From Daphnia carinata (lineage: Eukaryota; Arthropoda; Branchiopoda; Diplostraca; Daphniidae): a DNA stretch of 64,000 nt. Position 1 is the stretch's first letter. The number at the start of each line of letters is the position of its first letter. The stretch is taken from contig NC_081331.1 of NCBI RefSeq assembly GCF_022539665.2, positions 13,424,638 through 13,488,637 on the forward strand, read 5' to 3'. The translations under genes and the position numbers were made by a program. Of this stretch, positions 25,423-40,855 are shown piece after piece. Under the pieces are notes generated by a model. It did not search any database. It was given only the letters and a program-made list of their open reading frames with translations, and had not been told where the DNA came from.

Positions 25423-28400
25423 AAATTTGAATATTTTTTGTCTTGATGTTTTTAAAGTGAATTTGAAATACCTCCAATTGTGTATACTTATAATGATTGC
25501 TTGGTTAAACAAGTGATAAGATCGAATAACGTCTGCAATACGTGGAGGCTGTGTGTTTGTGAAGGAACTAGTCATCATCCCTACCCTTTCTTTTACACTT
25601 GGAACATCCCGTACGATTTTTTCCAGTTCAGAAATTTCAAAAATGGACAACGCAGTTGGTCCAGATGACGAGGTAGGAACGGAGAGAATGTTCCGTCAAA
25701 CAATCTCAGGTGTGTACAGGAGGCTTATATTAATGGTTGGTGGTCGGTGGAGACGAGAGGCGTCCGATGGGGCGCCCGCCGTTCGAGTGTTGAGTCAACA
25801 TCAGATTTCTTTTTTCCACCCTTGGACTCCATCTTCTATTCTTGGCCCTTTTTTTTTTTTCTTCTCAGCCCAAATCAACAAATACATTAAACGGCCACCT
25901 CATGTTTGCGAGGGGCGATGCTCCTCTCGTCGTTTGTCGAGTGGCCCATCGCCGGAACGTTCCACCGACTGCCGCCTCTTGCGCGCAAGCAAATAGACAC
26001 AAGTCAAGAAGAGACCGCTGCCCACTCGGTCTTGTCCGCGATGAAATATTAATGAGCAGTTGATGATATTTATTTATTGTCAGAACGAAAATGTAAAGAA
26101 AGACTTCTTCGCTTTTTTTTTGTTTAGAAAAAAGAAAAATCCAACGAGGAATAAGGGGAGAAACCAGTTTTCTTTTATTATGTTTCTCTTCTCTCCTTTC
26201 GGATGGTTTATTTATTTTTTTTTTTTTCGTTTCTCGATCTACTGGCAAATAGACGAAGGACGACGTAAATTCACTCTTCCATGTTGGAGTTTAAATAAAT
26301 ATTCTGTGAAGCTGCAACGAGCGCCAGTTCTCCCAACTATCTATGTGCAACCTTTTACCTCCACCGTGGCCATCGGATCGGATGGAGGAGGCCCGAAAAG
26401 TCAGCACTTTGATCGTAAATTATATGCTGTTTAGTTTCGGTTGAGCAACTCTTTTTTTTTTATTATTTAAAAAAAAGGGAAGAGAGGTGAGCGAGAGAGG
26501 GAAATATGAAACCTCGAGCTCACCTCAGTTCCTCACCTGGGCACAACGGGAGGCTCTGGGCCGATGCTGGTGCCAATTAATTCAGCGCGCCCTCTCTTGT
26601 ATCCGAAATTCAAATTTGCCTTTTCTTTATTGTATCCCTTCACAACCAAGGAAAAAAACATAAAAATAAACACCAAAAAAAGGAGAGTGGTCGGTTGCGC
26701 TTTTTAAAAGAAATTTGAATAAGGAGCGCGCGCAGCATCGGCTACGGAATGATGATCCAGGTGTTTCAATACTTTATTCCTGGCCAACCATAGATTAGAG
26801 TATAGGCCTATGTGTAACATAACGTGCTGGCTCGTTTCTCCTATACACACAAGACAAGCTTATACATAAATCTTTAAGCGCCTTTCTTTTCCTCCTGCTG
26901 AACAAACATTAGAATGAAATTAATTCAAAAAAAAGCAGTAGAAGTTTGTTTTTTCTTTCACGTCATTGTCACGATATTTTCATTCTACAACGCAGCACGA
27001 AATATGAAATACACAGGCACATAAACAACTGAGACTTTAAAAACAAAAAATTGAAAATTCCCCAATTTTCTTTTGTTGAAAATGATGTTGATGTCTATAC
27101 CGATGGCTGGGAAGAAGTCCTCCTGTGGGAAATTTCCGCAACAGATTTATGGAGTTTTGCTTGGATTATACATGTCGAGAGATGAGGGCAAAAAAAAAAA
27201 AAAAAAGGAAGGGGGGATTCCCGTAACGAAATTCAGGCCCGTCCCAAATTTGACTCCCAGAAGTCAACAACGACTGAGCAGAACTGATTGAAGGGCAACA
27301 CACTATTTTGTGTGTCTCCCCCACTCTTCTTATATTACGATACGGGGGCTGTTATAAGTGAGAAGGGTACGTATATACCAACCCTAAGACAGTTGTTGAT
27401 TTCATTTTTTCCCAGGCCTTTTGCCTGCATAGATCATAAAACTAAACACAAGAAAACTGTGAACCCATGGATATATAGCATATTTTCATGTTCCGTTGTT
27501 CGCCTTCATTCCTTATGGTCGGCTTGTAGGAGACGAATTCGATTCCGGGATTCTGAAGATTCCTTTAAAAAAAGGCCTATAAAAGCATTTACCCCGTGGG
27601 AAAAAAGCAACCACCGTAGCTCTGTTTACTATCTTGTTCTATATAGACCAAAAGAAAAAAAATAAAACTTACTACTGTTTTCGTTCGGTCAAGTGTGCCT
27701 CTTGTTTGTTGGTACAAACACAAAAGAGTTAGCCTATATAGTTTAGATAGGCCTCTTGTTAGATACACACAGCCCCCCGCTTCTGGCCTGTACCACTTTT
27801 TGCTTTAAAACATTTACAAACATAGTACGTCAACAATGTAGAGCTTTTGCTTTTTTGGAGTCATCACTTTCTTCACGCTATTGAAATTGGCCCGTCCTCA
27901 TGTTTCCATACATCGGAACTTTGGTTAAGAACCGAAAACATGTTTTACCACCTTTTCTTTTTTGGCCATTCAGTCCGTTACAAATCGCTTCCGCCCCCAC
28001 ACACAACTGGTCAAACACATCCACACAACACTCCGCTTATTTGAAACGCAGTCGCGCGCGGAATTTGTCTTCCATTCAAAAACTTAAAGAATCGGAAATG
28101 TCCCTGTCTACACACACACACAAAGAAAAAAAAAGAGCAATACACACCTAACAAAGGTGGCCAAATATAAAAAATCTGCCGTGTTATTTGGTCGGTGACC
28201 GTGTCGATGTATCACCTGTGTGAATACATCATTTTAATTGGCCTATACGATTGGAGAAGAAGCTTTTCTTATGGAAGCCCAAAGAAGAAAAGGATTCAAA
28301 ACAGATCTCCTGCAGCGAAGCGGGTTCTCCTTCTTGCGGCTGGACAAATCGACTGGGATATATTTCACAATAAATAACTGAAAAAAGGGATATTATATAG

Positions 28401-31400
28401 GGGAAGGACTATTCCGCTTGTTGAATAGGTCTCCATTATGTCTCGTGTTGTGTACGAAGGCCAATGAAAAGGTGACTGGTGTTTGCTGACATTTCCCACG
28501 CAAAAGAAGGAACTCGGGGCCCACGTCTTTTGTCAGACCTGAGAAGCAGCCCAAACAAGCAGCTCTATACAAGTAAAATAATAAAGAACGAAAGAAGAGA
28601 GAATGAGAAAGTGGTGTGTATGGTGAAGAAAATGCAAGCGCGGTCAAGTCGATGTTTTTTTATATGGCCACAGCATCTTTTATTGCACCTCATTCATCCT
28701 ACTATGCAGTGTATACACAAGCTTGGTGGCTTTCTGTCACCCTAGCAACGGTAGGCAGAGGGTAAAAAAGGTTGACGGAAACTGGAAGAAAGAGGGAGGA
28801 GACATAGTGGGTTTCTCGTTCCTTTTTTTTCAGTCTATAATACGTCAAAGAAGGGATAGCGCAGCCATTACGGCTAGAGGCCACCCAATTTTGGCTAACC
28901 CCAAGAACCTTAAACACTTTTTTTTTCTCTCTCTTTTATTCAAGAATTCAAAAACTCAGAGAACTCACCTGCGTGCCTGTGTGGTCTGGTCCTCTCCTTT
29001 TGGAACTCACCGGCACGTCGCCAGCTCAACTCAGCTGTCGGTCATTGTCGTTATTGGCCGAAGGGGGACATTAACTTTATGCATGCTAGAATGCGATGTT
29101 TTCTAGTTTGTCGATTGGCTTAGTGCATTTGATATACACTCGGAAGCCGTTGGATCAAGTTGATTCGTCCAGCAAAAGCGGCAAATGCGGAAAGCGGGGA
29201 GGAAAAAGAACAAGGGGTTGCGTTTGGGTATTTTTTTTTCCATTACGTCATTTGAATTGCAAATTTGTGTTTTATTTTTTTTATGTTCATCCGCTCACGG
29301 TTTTTTTTTTTTGTTTTGTTTTTTACCGGCATCGGAGCAGAAGCGAGGAGTAGCAAGGAACAGCAGGAACAGCAGCAAGTCGCCAGATAATGAATCGATA
29401 TGCAAATGAACAAGCTTTTCTTTTCCTATATAAAAGCCAGCCGGGAGAAATTCACCAAACGAAATGGTATAGGAAGAAGAAAACATTCCTCGGGTTTCCA
29501 GCATTGTCGCTGCCGTCGAAACAATAATTCAACTTCTTTGTTTTCTTCCCCTCTCTTTTCTTCCTCTTCACTACGAGAAAAGAAACGGAGAAGAACGAAC
29601 TTGTTATCTCGGCTCTTTTCTACCGTTTTCCAACATGCGTCTCCGACTTGTCTCACCCGATTCCCAGTGCATATCCAATCTGTCGGTTCGTGACGCAATC
29701 ACACGTTGGCAGACGACGTGAATTTATATTTTCAGTCGCTGAGAAGAGGAGAAGGAGATTGTACGAAACGGAACAGCACCAACTACAATATAGTACTCGA
29801 GGGATTCGCCGGCATCGTTTGAAGTTTATGCAACTCTTTCTCCGTTCCCTCCTCTTTATACCGAAAATCATTCCGATGTTCTGTCTCTATAGGATAGATA
29901 TGCACGATCTGGAAGCTGGGAGTTGCCTCGTGCATGTTCTTCCCTCTGCTGATAATCTCATTTGATTTGAATCATGTCAGCAACAAGACGATGGACTTTC
30001 AAGTAAAATTCCCCGTCATTTCGAAGCAGGAAATTTACCATTTGCGCATTGCAAATGGGATTTCTCGCATATGTGCGTCTCTTTGTTCTCATTTTCTTCA
30101 GTCACCACATTCGGCCAATCGAATGATCTCATCGCCGCACATAATGGCCGCGTCCAGATGAGGTTGTAAGAGCTTTTTTAGAAAAAAAAAATCTACCCCG
30201 TCTTGCAATGGTTCCCCCTCTTTTATGTTTTTTATGGTCATGAGGTATCAACACTCCCGCACGTAGCAACGGGCCGTATAACGTTGGGGTCAACGGCGAA
30301 AGATCTTTCCGTTCTTTTTTTCCGGGAACAGTTTGGCAGCAAAATGGTGCCAGATAGCTGGAGCTGTGTAATGATTCTTCTCTTTTGCGTCATAAAATGT
30401 CTTCCATTTGAAATACACCATCACAGGCCACCTAGCGCTGGGCAACTGGACTGGCCGTGAAGAGAATCGTTCAACGCGACGACAACCATAACAATAATTT
30501 TTCTTAGGTGTCAAGATAATAGACAAAAACTAAAATAATTATCTGCAAAACGCTTGAGTTTTCCGCCTTCTCTTTTTAAGGAATTGATTTAACCATTTCA
30601 AACACGAATCTTTATTGTTTTGAATCGTAAAACCAGTTTGCTCTTTACATCTCTCGGTGATTGGGTGTAAGGCATCAGTAACGTTTCACGTCTTTATCAA
30701 CTTTGATGCGAATGCGGTCAATCATTGCGTGAAAACAGATAAGAAAGTATCGCCTTGTTAGTGCGGACCTATAACGATATACCACCTTTTTCATCCATCG
30801 TTGGGAATATTTACTTTTCGAATAGCAAAGGTAGTATATGTGCCGCATTAGAATTTTTCGCTAACGACAAACGAAAGGCCTTGCCTTTTTTAGACATCGT
30901 CGAAACACTTTGAATTTCAAACAGTGGTAATTAAATATTTTTTGAATAAAAGATGCTGGAGTAGCATAAAGAGCTGAGACTGAAATTTCAAGGGCAAAAA
31001 TGTTGATCACGACGCTGCTTTTTAATGAAGTCCAGTGCCTGGCCCTTCTTCTATGACACTCGTCATTTATGGCAGTACTGAAGGCCACCCACCATCTTGT
31101 TTATAATACAGAATTTTGGAGTGGTGATGAAAATAATGCAAAGTCTGGAAAAAATATTGCAGAAAAAAAACCCCACCCCATAGATCTTTGTTCTTCGAAA
31201 GCTGAAGGTTGCAAGGATTTCGTTGCGAAAACCCGATTTCCGAGTAATACAATAGATAGGACAAAAATTGATTCAAATGTACAAAAGCATTATGACGTCA
31301 GAGCTCTGATTTAACCAACGCCTGTCGGTGCCAAGGGCATTGTTTTGGGACAAAAAAAGAAATACATTTTTATTTAATCTAGCTAGTAACGAGCTTTGTT

Positions 31401-32420
31401 TCAATTTAGTTGGTGTTGTCAACCGCGACAATTGAATCCTCCATTATATTTTCTCGTGAGAAAAGCCCACCCAAAATCTCTTGAATTTATTTTTTTTTTC
31501 GCTTTCTTGGGAAAGAATATAATGAGGTTAGCCAAGCTAGAGTATATCCCCTTATTACATTATGTTTTGTGTAGTTCAAAACGGTATAAAAAGGATAGCA
31601 ATTATCTTATTCAAATCCACACGGGGAGACAACCTTTGAAAGTTGGCGCCCTACTTTCAAAAAACTGTTTTCGTCTTTTCAACTTGAAAAGATGCCATGA
31701 ATTTCATTGAGCAGAAGAAGGAATTTTCTTTCCTGACCACTTATCGAAACCAGACCATATCATGAATTCGAAAGCGCGATCAGCGCAACATTCGATCACT
31801 GAATAATAAGATGGAGCCGTAATGGCTTCCAAGAACTACCGAATCCCAACTCTTCGGTCCAAAAATAGCTATTTAATCTTAAACGACCTTGGTATTAAGT
31901 ATAAACAGTCTTTATCTGCCTTTATGGAAGTCTCGTTTCCATCGAAGTGATCTGTAATTATCTATAATAATAATTATGGTGTCAGCTTACTCGAAAATTG
32001 ATTCGCTGATAATGAAGCTCTGCTGTGCTTTGCTGTGCCGAGAACTTTTAGGCTTAAGAAATGTTAACTGTAACTTCCACTTCTTTGGGATTGCTGTGAG
32101 TATCGAACATGTAAACAACTGATAATTATTGTGTTAAGGTTGCTTTGTAGGTGTGTTCGCTAATGTTTGAGTATAGATTGAGAGTATATTGGCCGTAAGG
32201 TTTAAGCGCCAGCGCTCGTTTGGATAAGAAATTAGCCTTTGTTTCTTACGTTACGTTGCAATAAATGAATCTGTTGATTTTTAATATTAATGCTTAAAAA
32301 TTCGTGTGATACTTGAATTTGGCTTCGCGCCCCAGTTGTATATTAATACCGTTAAATATTCAATATCCCCGCAACGTCTGATCCGAAGCATAAACACAAA
32401 GAATTATCAAAAATAACCAT
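25423..32420. other. Non-coding stretch, no gene recognised
   Basis: Seven kilobases with only short, low-complexity open frames on both strands. It contains poly-T/poly-A runs and several copies of a TAGGCCTATA-like word (for example 26811, 27571 and 27732-27755). The first part probably includes the 3' UTR of the Tyr/Pro-rich gene, but no clear AATAAA lies close to its stop. Confidence 0.6.
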
Positions 32421-32492
32421 AGCAGAGTGGCGCAGCGGAAGCGTGCTGGGCCCATAACCCAGAGGTCCGTGGATCGAAACCACGCTCTGCTA
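32421..32492 (+). tRNA. tRNA-iMet: Initiator tRNA-Met (anticodon CAT)
   Basis: The 72-nt sequence folds as a complete cloverleaf: acceptor strand AGCAGAG pairing with CTCTGCT, D arm with TGGCGCAGCGG (A box), anticodon stem CTGGG/CCCAG around the CAT anticodon, and a T arm with GGATCGAAACC (B box). The A at positions 54 and 60 in the T loop (AUCGAAA instead of TTCGAAT), the absence of a CCA in the gene and the GGG/CCC pairs at the base of the anticodon stem are hallmarks of the eukaryotic cytosolic initiator rather than the elongator. No intron is present. It supplies Met-tRNAi to eIF2 for translation initiation and is transcribed by RNA polymerase III from the internal A and B boxes. It sits about 460 bp from the 3' end of DHX16. 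Confidence 0.97.
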
Positions 32493-32952
32493 AAGCAATT
32501 CTTTTTTCATTTTTAAAACAAATTGCTTTTGCTTTCAATAGTGAAATTCGGAATTGTCTAGTAAATAAAAATTTCGTATTTCAAACAACCAAAGGAAACA
32601 CACTACATTTCTAAATTCGTTTCTATTATTTCTCTTGAATATTGAATGATTTATTTTGTCTATCACCTATGTTGACGTCATAATCGTTCTTTTCAAAAGT
32701 TTTTAGCCGGTTGCACATTTCTGACCAAGGAGATAAGAACGAGATATCAAATTATGAAAAGGCACAGCTAGAAAAAGAGACTGTATTTTTATCGACCCAA
32801 AACAATCACAAGGTGGCAAAATAACACTGATAAAACCATAGGGTGGCAGAGATCCAACCTTATAATATTACGTGTTGCTATATTCATGATCACTCAAAAT
32901 GATGAATAAAAGAGCGAAATTTTCACAATCAAATCCAAAGGATCTTCACAGA
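32493..32952. other. Spacer: tRNA trailer and probable DHX16 3' UTR
   Basis: The left end is the Pol III trailer. The rest is AT-rich and probably holds the 3' UTR of DHX16 on the minus strand. A minus-strand AATAAA (TTTATT at 32650-32655 on the plus strand) lies about 300 nt past the DHX16 stop and is a reasonable poly(A) signal. Confidence 0.45.
32502..32507 (+). terminator. RNA polymerase III terminator of tRNA-iMet
   Basis: A run of six T starts 10 nt after the last tRNA base, the normal Pol III stop signal and distance. Confidence 0.85.
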
Positions 32953-36311
<3,359 letters not shown>

Positions 36312-36709
36312 TTTTTAATTTTATTCAGAAACTAATTCGTAAACAATGCATTAGGAACGTCGAGTCCGTCTGAAACTGTTGATAATGAAAAACCTTGGAG
36401 GATCGTCCACAATAATGGAAAACGCAGCAGACTAAATGTGGCGCTCAGACGTAGCGGCACAACAAGCGACCAGGAATATAATAGTTCAACTGTTGATTTT
36501 TATGAAAGTTAAAACATTTCTGAAACGGAAAAAGATCCTGATTTATGTTTCAACAAACTGGATTTTTTAAAAGCTGAAAATAATTCAACTTTAAATATTT
36601 AATTCCCACTACATTTACCAGGTGGCGTCGCACATATCTATAAACTTGGAATTTGCATGTTTAGGCTATCGTCACCAACGACAACCGCCAGTTGCAGTCA
36701 AACACAAAC
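36312..36709. promoter_or_regulatory. Bidirectional promoter region between DHX16 and CEP43
   Basis: DHX16 and CEP43 are head-to-head with only 398 bp between their start codons. The interval must contain both 5' UTRs and the promoters of both genes. No TATA box was seen at a convincing distance from either start, which fits two housekeeping genes. No further element could be assigned. Confidence 0.6.
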
Positions 36710-37581
36710 ATGTCAACCGAAGAAGATCCAGAACTACGAGATTTGATTGCAAAAACTCTAGAAAATAATGGAGTTCTTGGAAAGCTTCGAGTACTATAGA
36801 AATGCCTTATATTGTAAGCCATAATTCCAACGTTTTATTTTTCTTTAGGCACAGCTACGGGCAAGCACATTTTTGGCTTTAGACCAACAGGAAGACTCAA
36901 AGGTTTGGTACAAAATTTTTTTTTATTTCGTGAGTCATGTTAACTCTGTCTCATTATATCCAAAGGTCACATTCCCAAACAGTGATTCAGCTGTACAGGA
37001 ATTTGTATCAACTAAGCATGGAGCTATCACTATGTCACTCATCAGAGATTTTCTCACATTATTCAACATGCAATTCACTCTAGCAGTGTTTGATCCTGAA
37101 ACATGTGAAAGTGTTTCCTACAAAAGTATGTCCCGATCGGATGTAGCCTGTGATCTTGGGCTAGAAAATGTTAGTCCTGAAGTTCCACTTTTGCTTGCAT
37201 TGGTAACCAATTTCATGAAAGAACGAGGTTCCAAGGCTGCTCTTGAAACAAAGTCAGGAAAACCAACCTCTGAATTAGTAGACCATGTAAAAGACAACCT
37301 TGTGAATCTTAAAGGTAATAATCCATTCATATTATACCACAGGAGGCACATATCCATCTAATAAATGATTTCTAGTTAGTAGTGATGATTATGATGAAGA
37401 TTTCCAGTCATCTTCAGAATCAACCCCAAAAAATGAAATCAAAGAGGCCAGTGTGGAGGAAGAGTTAGATGTGTCAGCCTCAGATCTTCTGGTGAGTGAA
37501 AGTTCCAATGCAGCGGACACAATAGATAAATCGACATCAAACACCTCACTCAGTGTTGCCGACCACGTAGAGAAACTTTGA
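36710..37581 (+). CDS. CEP43: Centrosomal protein 43 (FGFR1 oncogene partner, FOP)
   Basis: CEP43/FOP acts at the centrosome and centriolar satellites, in microtubule anchoring and ciliogenesis. Exons are 36710-36790, 36849-36902, 36966-37314 and 37376-37581; introns are 58-63 bp with GT-AG ends, and the joined product is 229 aa. The N-terminus (EEDPELRDLIAKTLENNGVL) matches the FOP N-terminus closely. Next come AQLRASTFLAL and a LisH-type dimerisation region with LIRDFLTLFNMQFTLAVFDPE, corresponding to the conserved TOF/LisH segment. The last exon has an acidic SSDDYDEDFQSSSES stretch that matches the family's conserved C-terminal DDDYxDDF motif. The protein is much shorter than the vertebrate one (about 400 aa); the missing part is the long linker between these two regions. 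CEP20 (FOPNL) is a paralogue to consider, but the N-terminus and the acidic C-terminal motif favour CEP43. Confidence 0.9.
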
Positions 37582-37724
37582 TTTTTGCACAATTACTGAG
37601 ATTTGTTCGGAAAAAGGCTGATGTGTCTTATAAAACTGTTGAGTATGTTTGTTTAAAACGGTAACTGTATTACGGGTGATAATGTACGAAAAAGAATTGT
37701 AGAACGTCAACACAATTTTTTCTC

Positions 37725-38245
37725 GTGATTCTCAGCTGAATTTTGGTCTAGTAGTCTAGTGTATTTAGCGAAAGTTGAGATTTCACGAAAAAAGCCAAAA
37801 GTGCGAAGGCAATAGCCTTCTTCTTTTCAAAATCTGGCAAATTGGGACGTATGGCAGAATTGGACAAAGCTAACCCATTTGGATCAAAATTAAACGACGA
37901 TTTCAAATATCAGGGCAGATTTGGATTTATCGAATTGGTTATTGAGTTATGAGTAGAACGAAGACATCAATAAATTTGACCATTTCCATTTCAAACGCCG
38001 TACCGTCAAAACTGCCAGTCACAGTTCAAAATGAACCTGATATTCGTGATCATCTTTCAATTTTGAGTAGGAATCAAGTGTTTTTAGCTCAAGTCAGATT
38101 TTATCCACAATCGCAAAAATGAGAAGGCTATACCCTTCTCTGTTTTTCAAAATCTGGCAAATTGGGACATGTCTCAGAATTCCATAAAATTAAGCCGTTT
38201 TGATCAAAATTAAACGAGAATTTCGAATATCAGATCAGATTTTGT
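37725..38245 (+). repeat. Two tandem-like copies of a dispersed repeat
   Basis: Copy A (about 37725-38045) and copy B (about 38050-38245, truncated) share the order: a segment ending in TTTAGC, then a short self-complementary core (GAAGGCAATAGCCTTC in A, GAAGGCTATACCCTTC in B), then AAAATCTGGCAAATTGGGAC, and then TTGATCAAAATTAAACGA. The second half of copy A recurs as a diverged direct repeat at about 40640-40855 on the other side of the reductase gene. No coding capacity is visible, so it looks like a non-autonomous element. Confidence 0.75.
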
Positions 38246-38461
38246 CAATGGAAAAGACAGTTTTAATAACCTGTTTTATTTAATTCTTATTATTTATAAA
38301 ATTTTCGTATTTTTACGCGGTTTGGAAAGAAACTGTTTTGCAGTCGTGCTACTATTTCGTGTGTCTTCTGCTAGCTGTTAAATCGAAAGGTACCTAAATA
38401 AGAAAAGGACACAGCGAAGGATACAGAACGTCCTAATACATCATTAGATCCAAATTTGAGC

Positions 38462-39577
38462 ATGTCACAAAATCGAGTTGCCGTGGTAATATTCCTTATT
38501 AAATCACCCTATGCTCTGGGTTACGCTGATACAAATTCGTCAATTTGGGAGTATTTAGGTAACTGGTTCAAACCAGGGAATCGGTTTCGCCACGGTTAAG
38601 GCGCTGTGCAAAGATTTCGAAGGTTCAGTCTACCTCACCTCTCGAAATGAAGAAAGCGGCCTGGCTGCTGTTGAAGAATTGAAAAAAATTGGTTTGCAGC
38701 CTAAGTACCACCAGCTAGACATCAACAATGAGTCAAGTGTGTTACGATTGCGAGACTACTTGAAGGATACATATGGGGGGCTGGATGTTCTTGTGAACAA
38801 TGCAGCCATTCTTTTACCTTTTAAAGAAGGCATGTCTGGTGACATTTTTGCTGAACATGCCTCCACTGTCATGCAAACCAACTATTTTGATACTCATCGT
38901 GTTTGCAAAATTTTTTTCCCATTCTTAAGCCCCATGCAAGGGTGGTGAACCTTTCCAGCATGTTGGGTCATTTGACACAGATTCCAGGAGAAGAATCGGT
39001 GGCTGTTAACTTGCGTGCTAAGCTGGCATCTCTGGATTTAACATATGAAGAACTTGATAGCCTAATGCATAATTTTGTGGAGTAAGCTATGCCACACATA
39101 CTATAATTATGCGATTCAAGTCTATTGTATTGATTGTACAATTTAATCACTATTCATTGTTTTCTATGAAATAGTGCAGCACAAAAGGGAGAACATGTCA
39201 AATATGGTTGGCCTGCAGCTGGTTACTACACAACTTACATCGTATCCAAAATAGGCGTTAGCGCTTTAACGCGCATCCAGCATAGGGACTTTGAACGTGA
39301 TTCGCGCGAGGACATTGTTATCAACCACGTACACCCAGGATATGTTTCTACCCAAATGTCAGAATACAAAGGAGTTCTTACTCCAGAGAAAGGTATGATA
39401 GATAATCCCAATATGAAAAACAAAATTTTGCTCAATCTTGACTATCATCTAGGTGCGGTTGCTCCTTCTTGGCTTGCGCTTCTGCCACCGAATGTGCAAG
39501 AACCAAAAGGAGCTTTTGTTTGGTGTGATAAGACAATTGTTGACTGGGTGAAAGGGCCAATGCCACCTCTAGACTGA
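38462..39577 (+). CDS. CBR1: Carbonyl reductase (NADPH), CBR1-like SDR, with an apparent 1-bp frameshift
   Basis: CBR1-family short-chain dehydrogenases reduce carbonyl compounds, quinones and prostaglandins with NADPH in the cytosol. Exons are 38462-38485, 38559-39081, 39175-39392 and 39453-39577; introns (60-93 bp) have GT-AG ends. Motifs seen: TGSNQGIG cofactor loop (residues 10-17), LVNNAAI, VVNLSSM around the catalytic Ser, YIVSK as the catalytic YxxxK, and a C-terminal LALLPP segment typical of CBR1. The frame breaks inside exon 2: KIFFPFL is read in one frame and KPHARVVNLSS continues in another, at a run of seven T near 38921-38927. The exon sum is 890 nt; one extra base would give 296 aa, close to the family's about 277. 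So either one T is missing from the assembly, or this allele is truncated at the TGA at 38946. The rest shows no decay, which favours a sequence error or a recent mutation. Confidence 0.88.
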
Positions 39578-39811
39578 TAACTGAAGTTGCAAATCTTCAT
39601 CGCCATGTCCATACTGTTCTTCCACGATATTTTCGTGAAGAGGACGTCTTCGCGTACACTGGCAAGATGAATTCTGGCACATTTCCATTTTTTCCGTTCT
39701 AAACATGTTATTCCGTGTGGTGCAATACAGTTGGTTGAGGTTCTGAAAGAAATTATTTTATCGCAAGTTTTGGTTGTTTTCTGATCCCCTGTGGTATATG
39801 TCATCATACGG

Positions 39812-39875
39812 CAGATTTTGAGAAAAATGAGAAGGGTATAGCCTTCCCACTTTTTTCATTTTTCGCAAAAATTTA
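39812..39875. repeat. Short fragment of the local repeat family
   Basis: Contains the near-palindromic core GAAGGGTATAGCCTTCCC flanked by AAAAATGA and CACTTTTT, matching the centre of the copies near 38.13 and 40.62 kb. The flanking arms are mostly lost. Confidence 0.55.
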
Positions 39876-40514
39876 GATCTAGTAAAATTTACAAAATATA
39901 GACTGGTATTCAAACGGTAATAACAGCGCATGATTCTGTTTTGACGTAGAATTCGAATTTCCTAAAATAAACGTAAAAAAAAAAAAAATTTACAGTCTAG
40001 CGCGCCAATACGCATCAGCACTAAAGTGGTTCAGTACAAATATTCGGTACATTTCCAAAACGGTTGATTTAATGAAAAGAAATACAATATTCTCGAAATT
40101 AGCATTCAATTCTTAGGATATGCTGTGATTTCCAAAAAACTCCAATGAATGTCAGTTCGTGCAGATTGTCGAGGGAAAATTCCCACGGTAATTCCCATAG
40201 GAAAACACATCTTTTCCATTTTTAAATTTAACCAGCGCTAGACCTCCCACCCCCAGCTAGAACCAGCTAAATAAGACCGACAAAAAAAAAATAAGCCCGA
40301 CTTTTCTACATATATTTTATTTTAACAAAATCTTTAGTTTAGCAATGAAAATAAGCTGTTTACATTCAAAAGAAACGAAAATCACGAAAATAACTTTGTA
40401 CTTTTCATGAAATCAGGAATTTCTGAAAAAGGGCCCCAGAAATTGAAAACGTCATATTCATTGAGGCCACTATTTTTTTTCATAAATTAATAACCGATTT
40501 GATTGCACGAAATC

Positions 40515-40735
40515 TAACTTAATATTCGAATTCCTCGTTCAATTTCGATCAAAATGGCTCAGTTTCGTTTGATTCTGAGACATGTCCCAAATTCTTAAAA
40601 ATTTGAAAAACAGCAAAGGCTATAGCCTTCCCACTTTTGCAAAATCTGCCAAATTGGGACATGTCTCAGAATTGGACAAAATTAAGCCATTTTGATCAAA
40701 ATTAAACGAGGATTTCGAATATCAGGTCAGATTTA
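40515..40735. mobile_element. Foldback (MITE-like) element with palindromic centre
   Basis: The left arm (about 40518-40600) and right arm (about 40645-40735) are inverted copies of each other at roughly 80% identity by eye, including GATCAAAATGGCT and TGAGACATGTCCCAA in the left arm with their reverse complements in the right arm. The centre is the perfect palindrome GGCTATAGCC at 40618-40627. The whole could fold into one long hairpin. There is no coding capacity, so if mobile it depends on a transposase from elsewhere. Target-site duplications were not identified and the ends are approximate. Confidence 0.6.
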
Positions 40736-40855
40736 GCTTAATCGAATTGGTTTTTGAGTTAGGAGTACAATGAAGACATCAATGTATTCGACTATTCGGT
40801 CTTACCGTCAAACATACCTGTTAAAGGTCAAAATGAACCTATTTTAAGAAACTTT
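40640..40855 (+). repeat. Direct repeat of the segment at about 37826-38042
   Basis: Shares, in the same order and orientation, CAAATTGGGAC, AGAATTGGACAAA, ATCAAAATTAAACGA, GAAGACATCAAT, TACCGTCAAA and CAAAATGAACCT with copy A upstream of the reductase gene. It overlaps the right arm of the foldback element and extends beyond it by about 120 bp. Confidence 0.7.

Noticed and set aside
38901-38929. A possible 29-nt intron explaining the frame change in the reductase
   Set aside because: GT...AG ends can be found here, but 29 nt is far below the 58-93 bp introns of this window and removal would delete conserved residues. A single missing base explains the data better.
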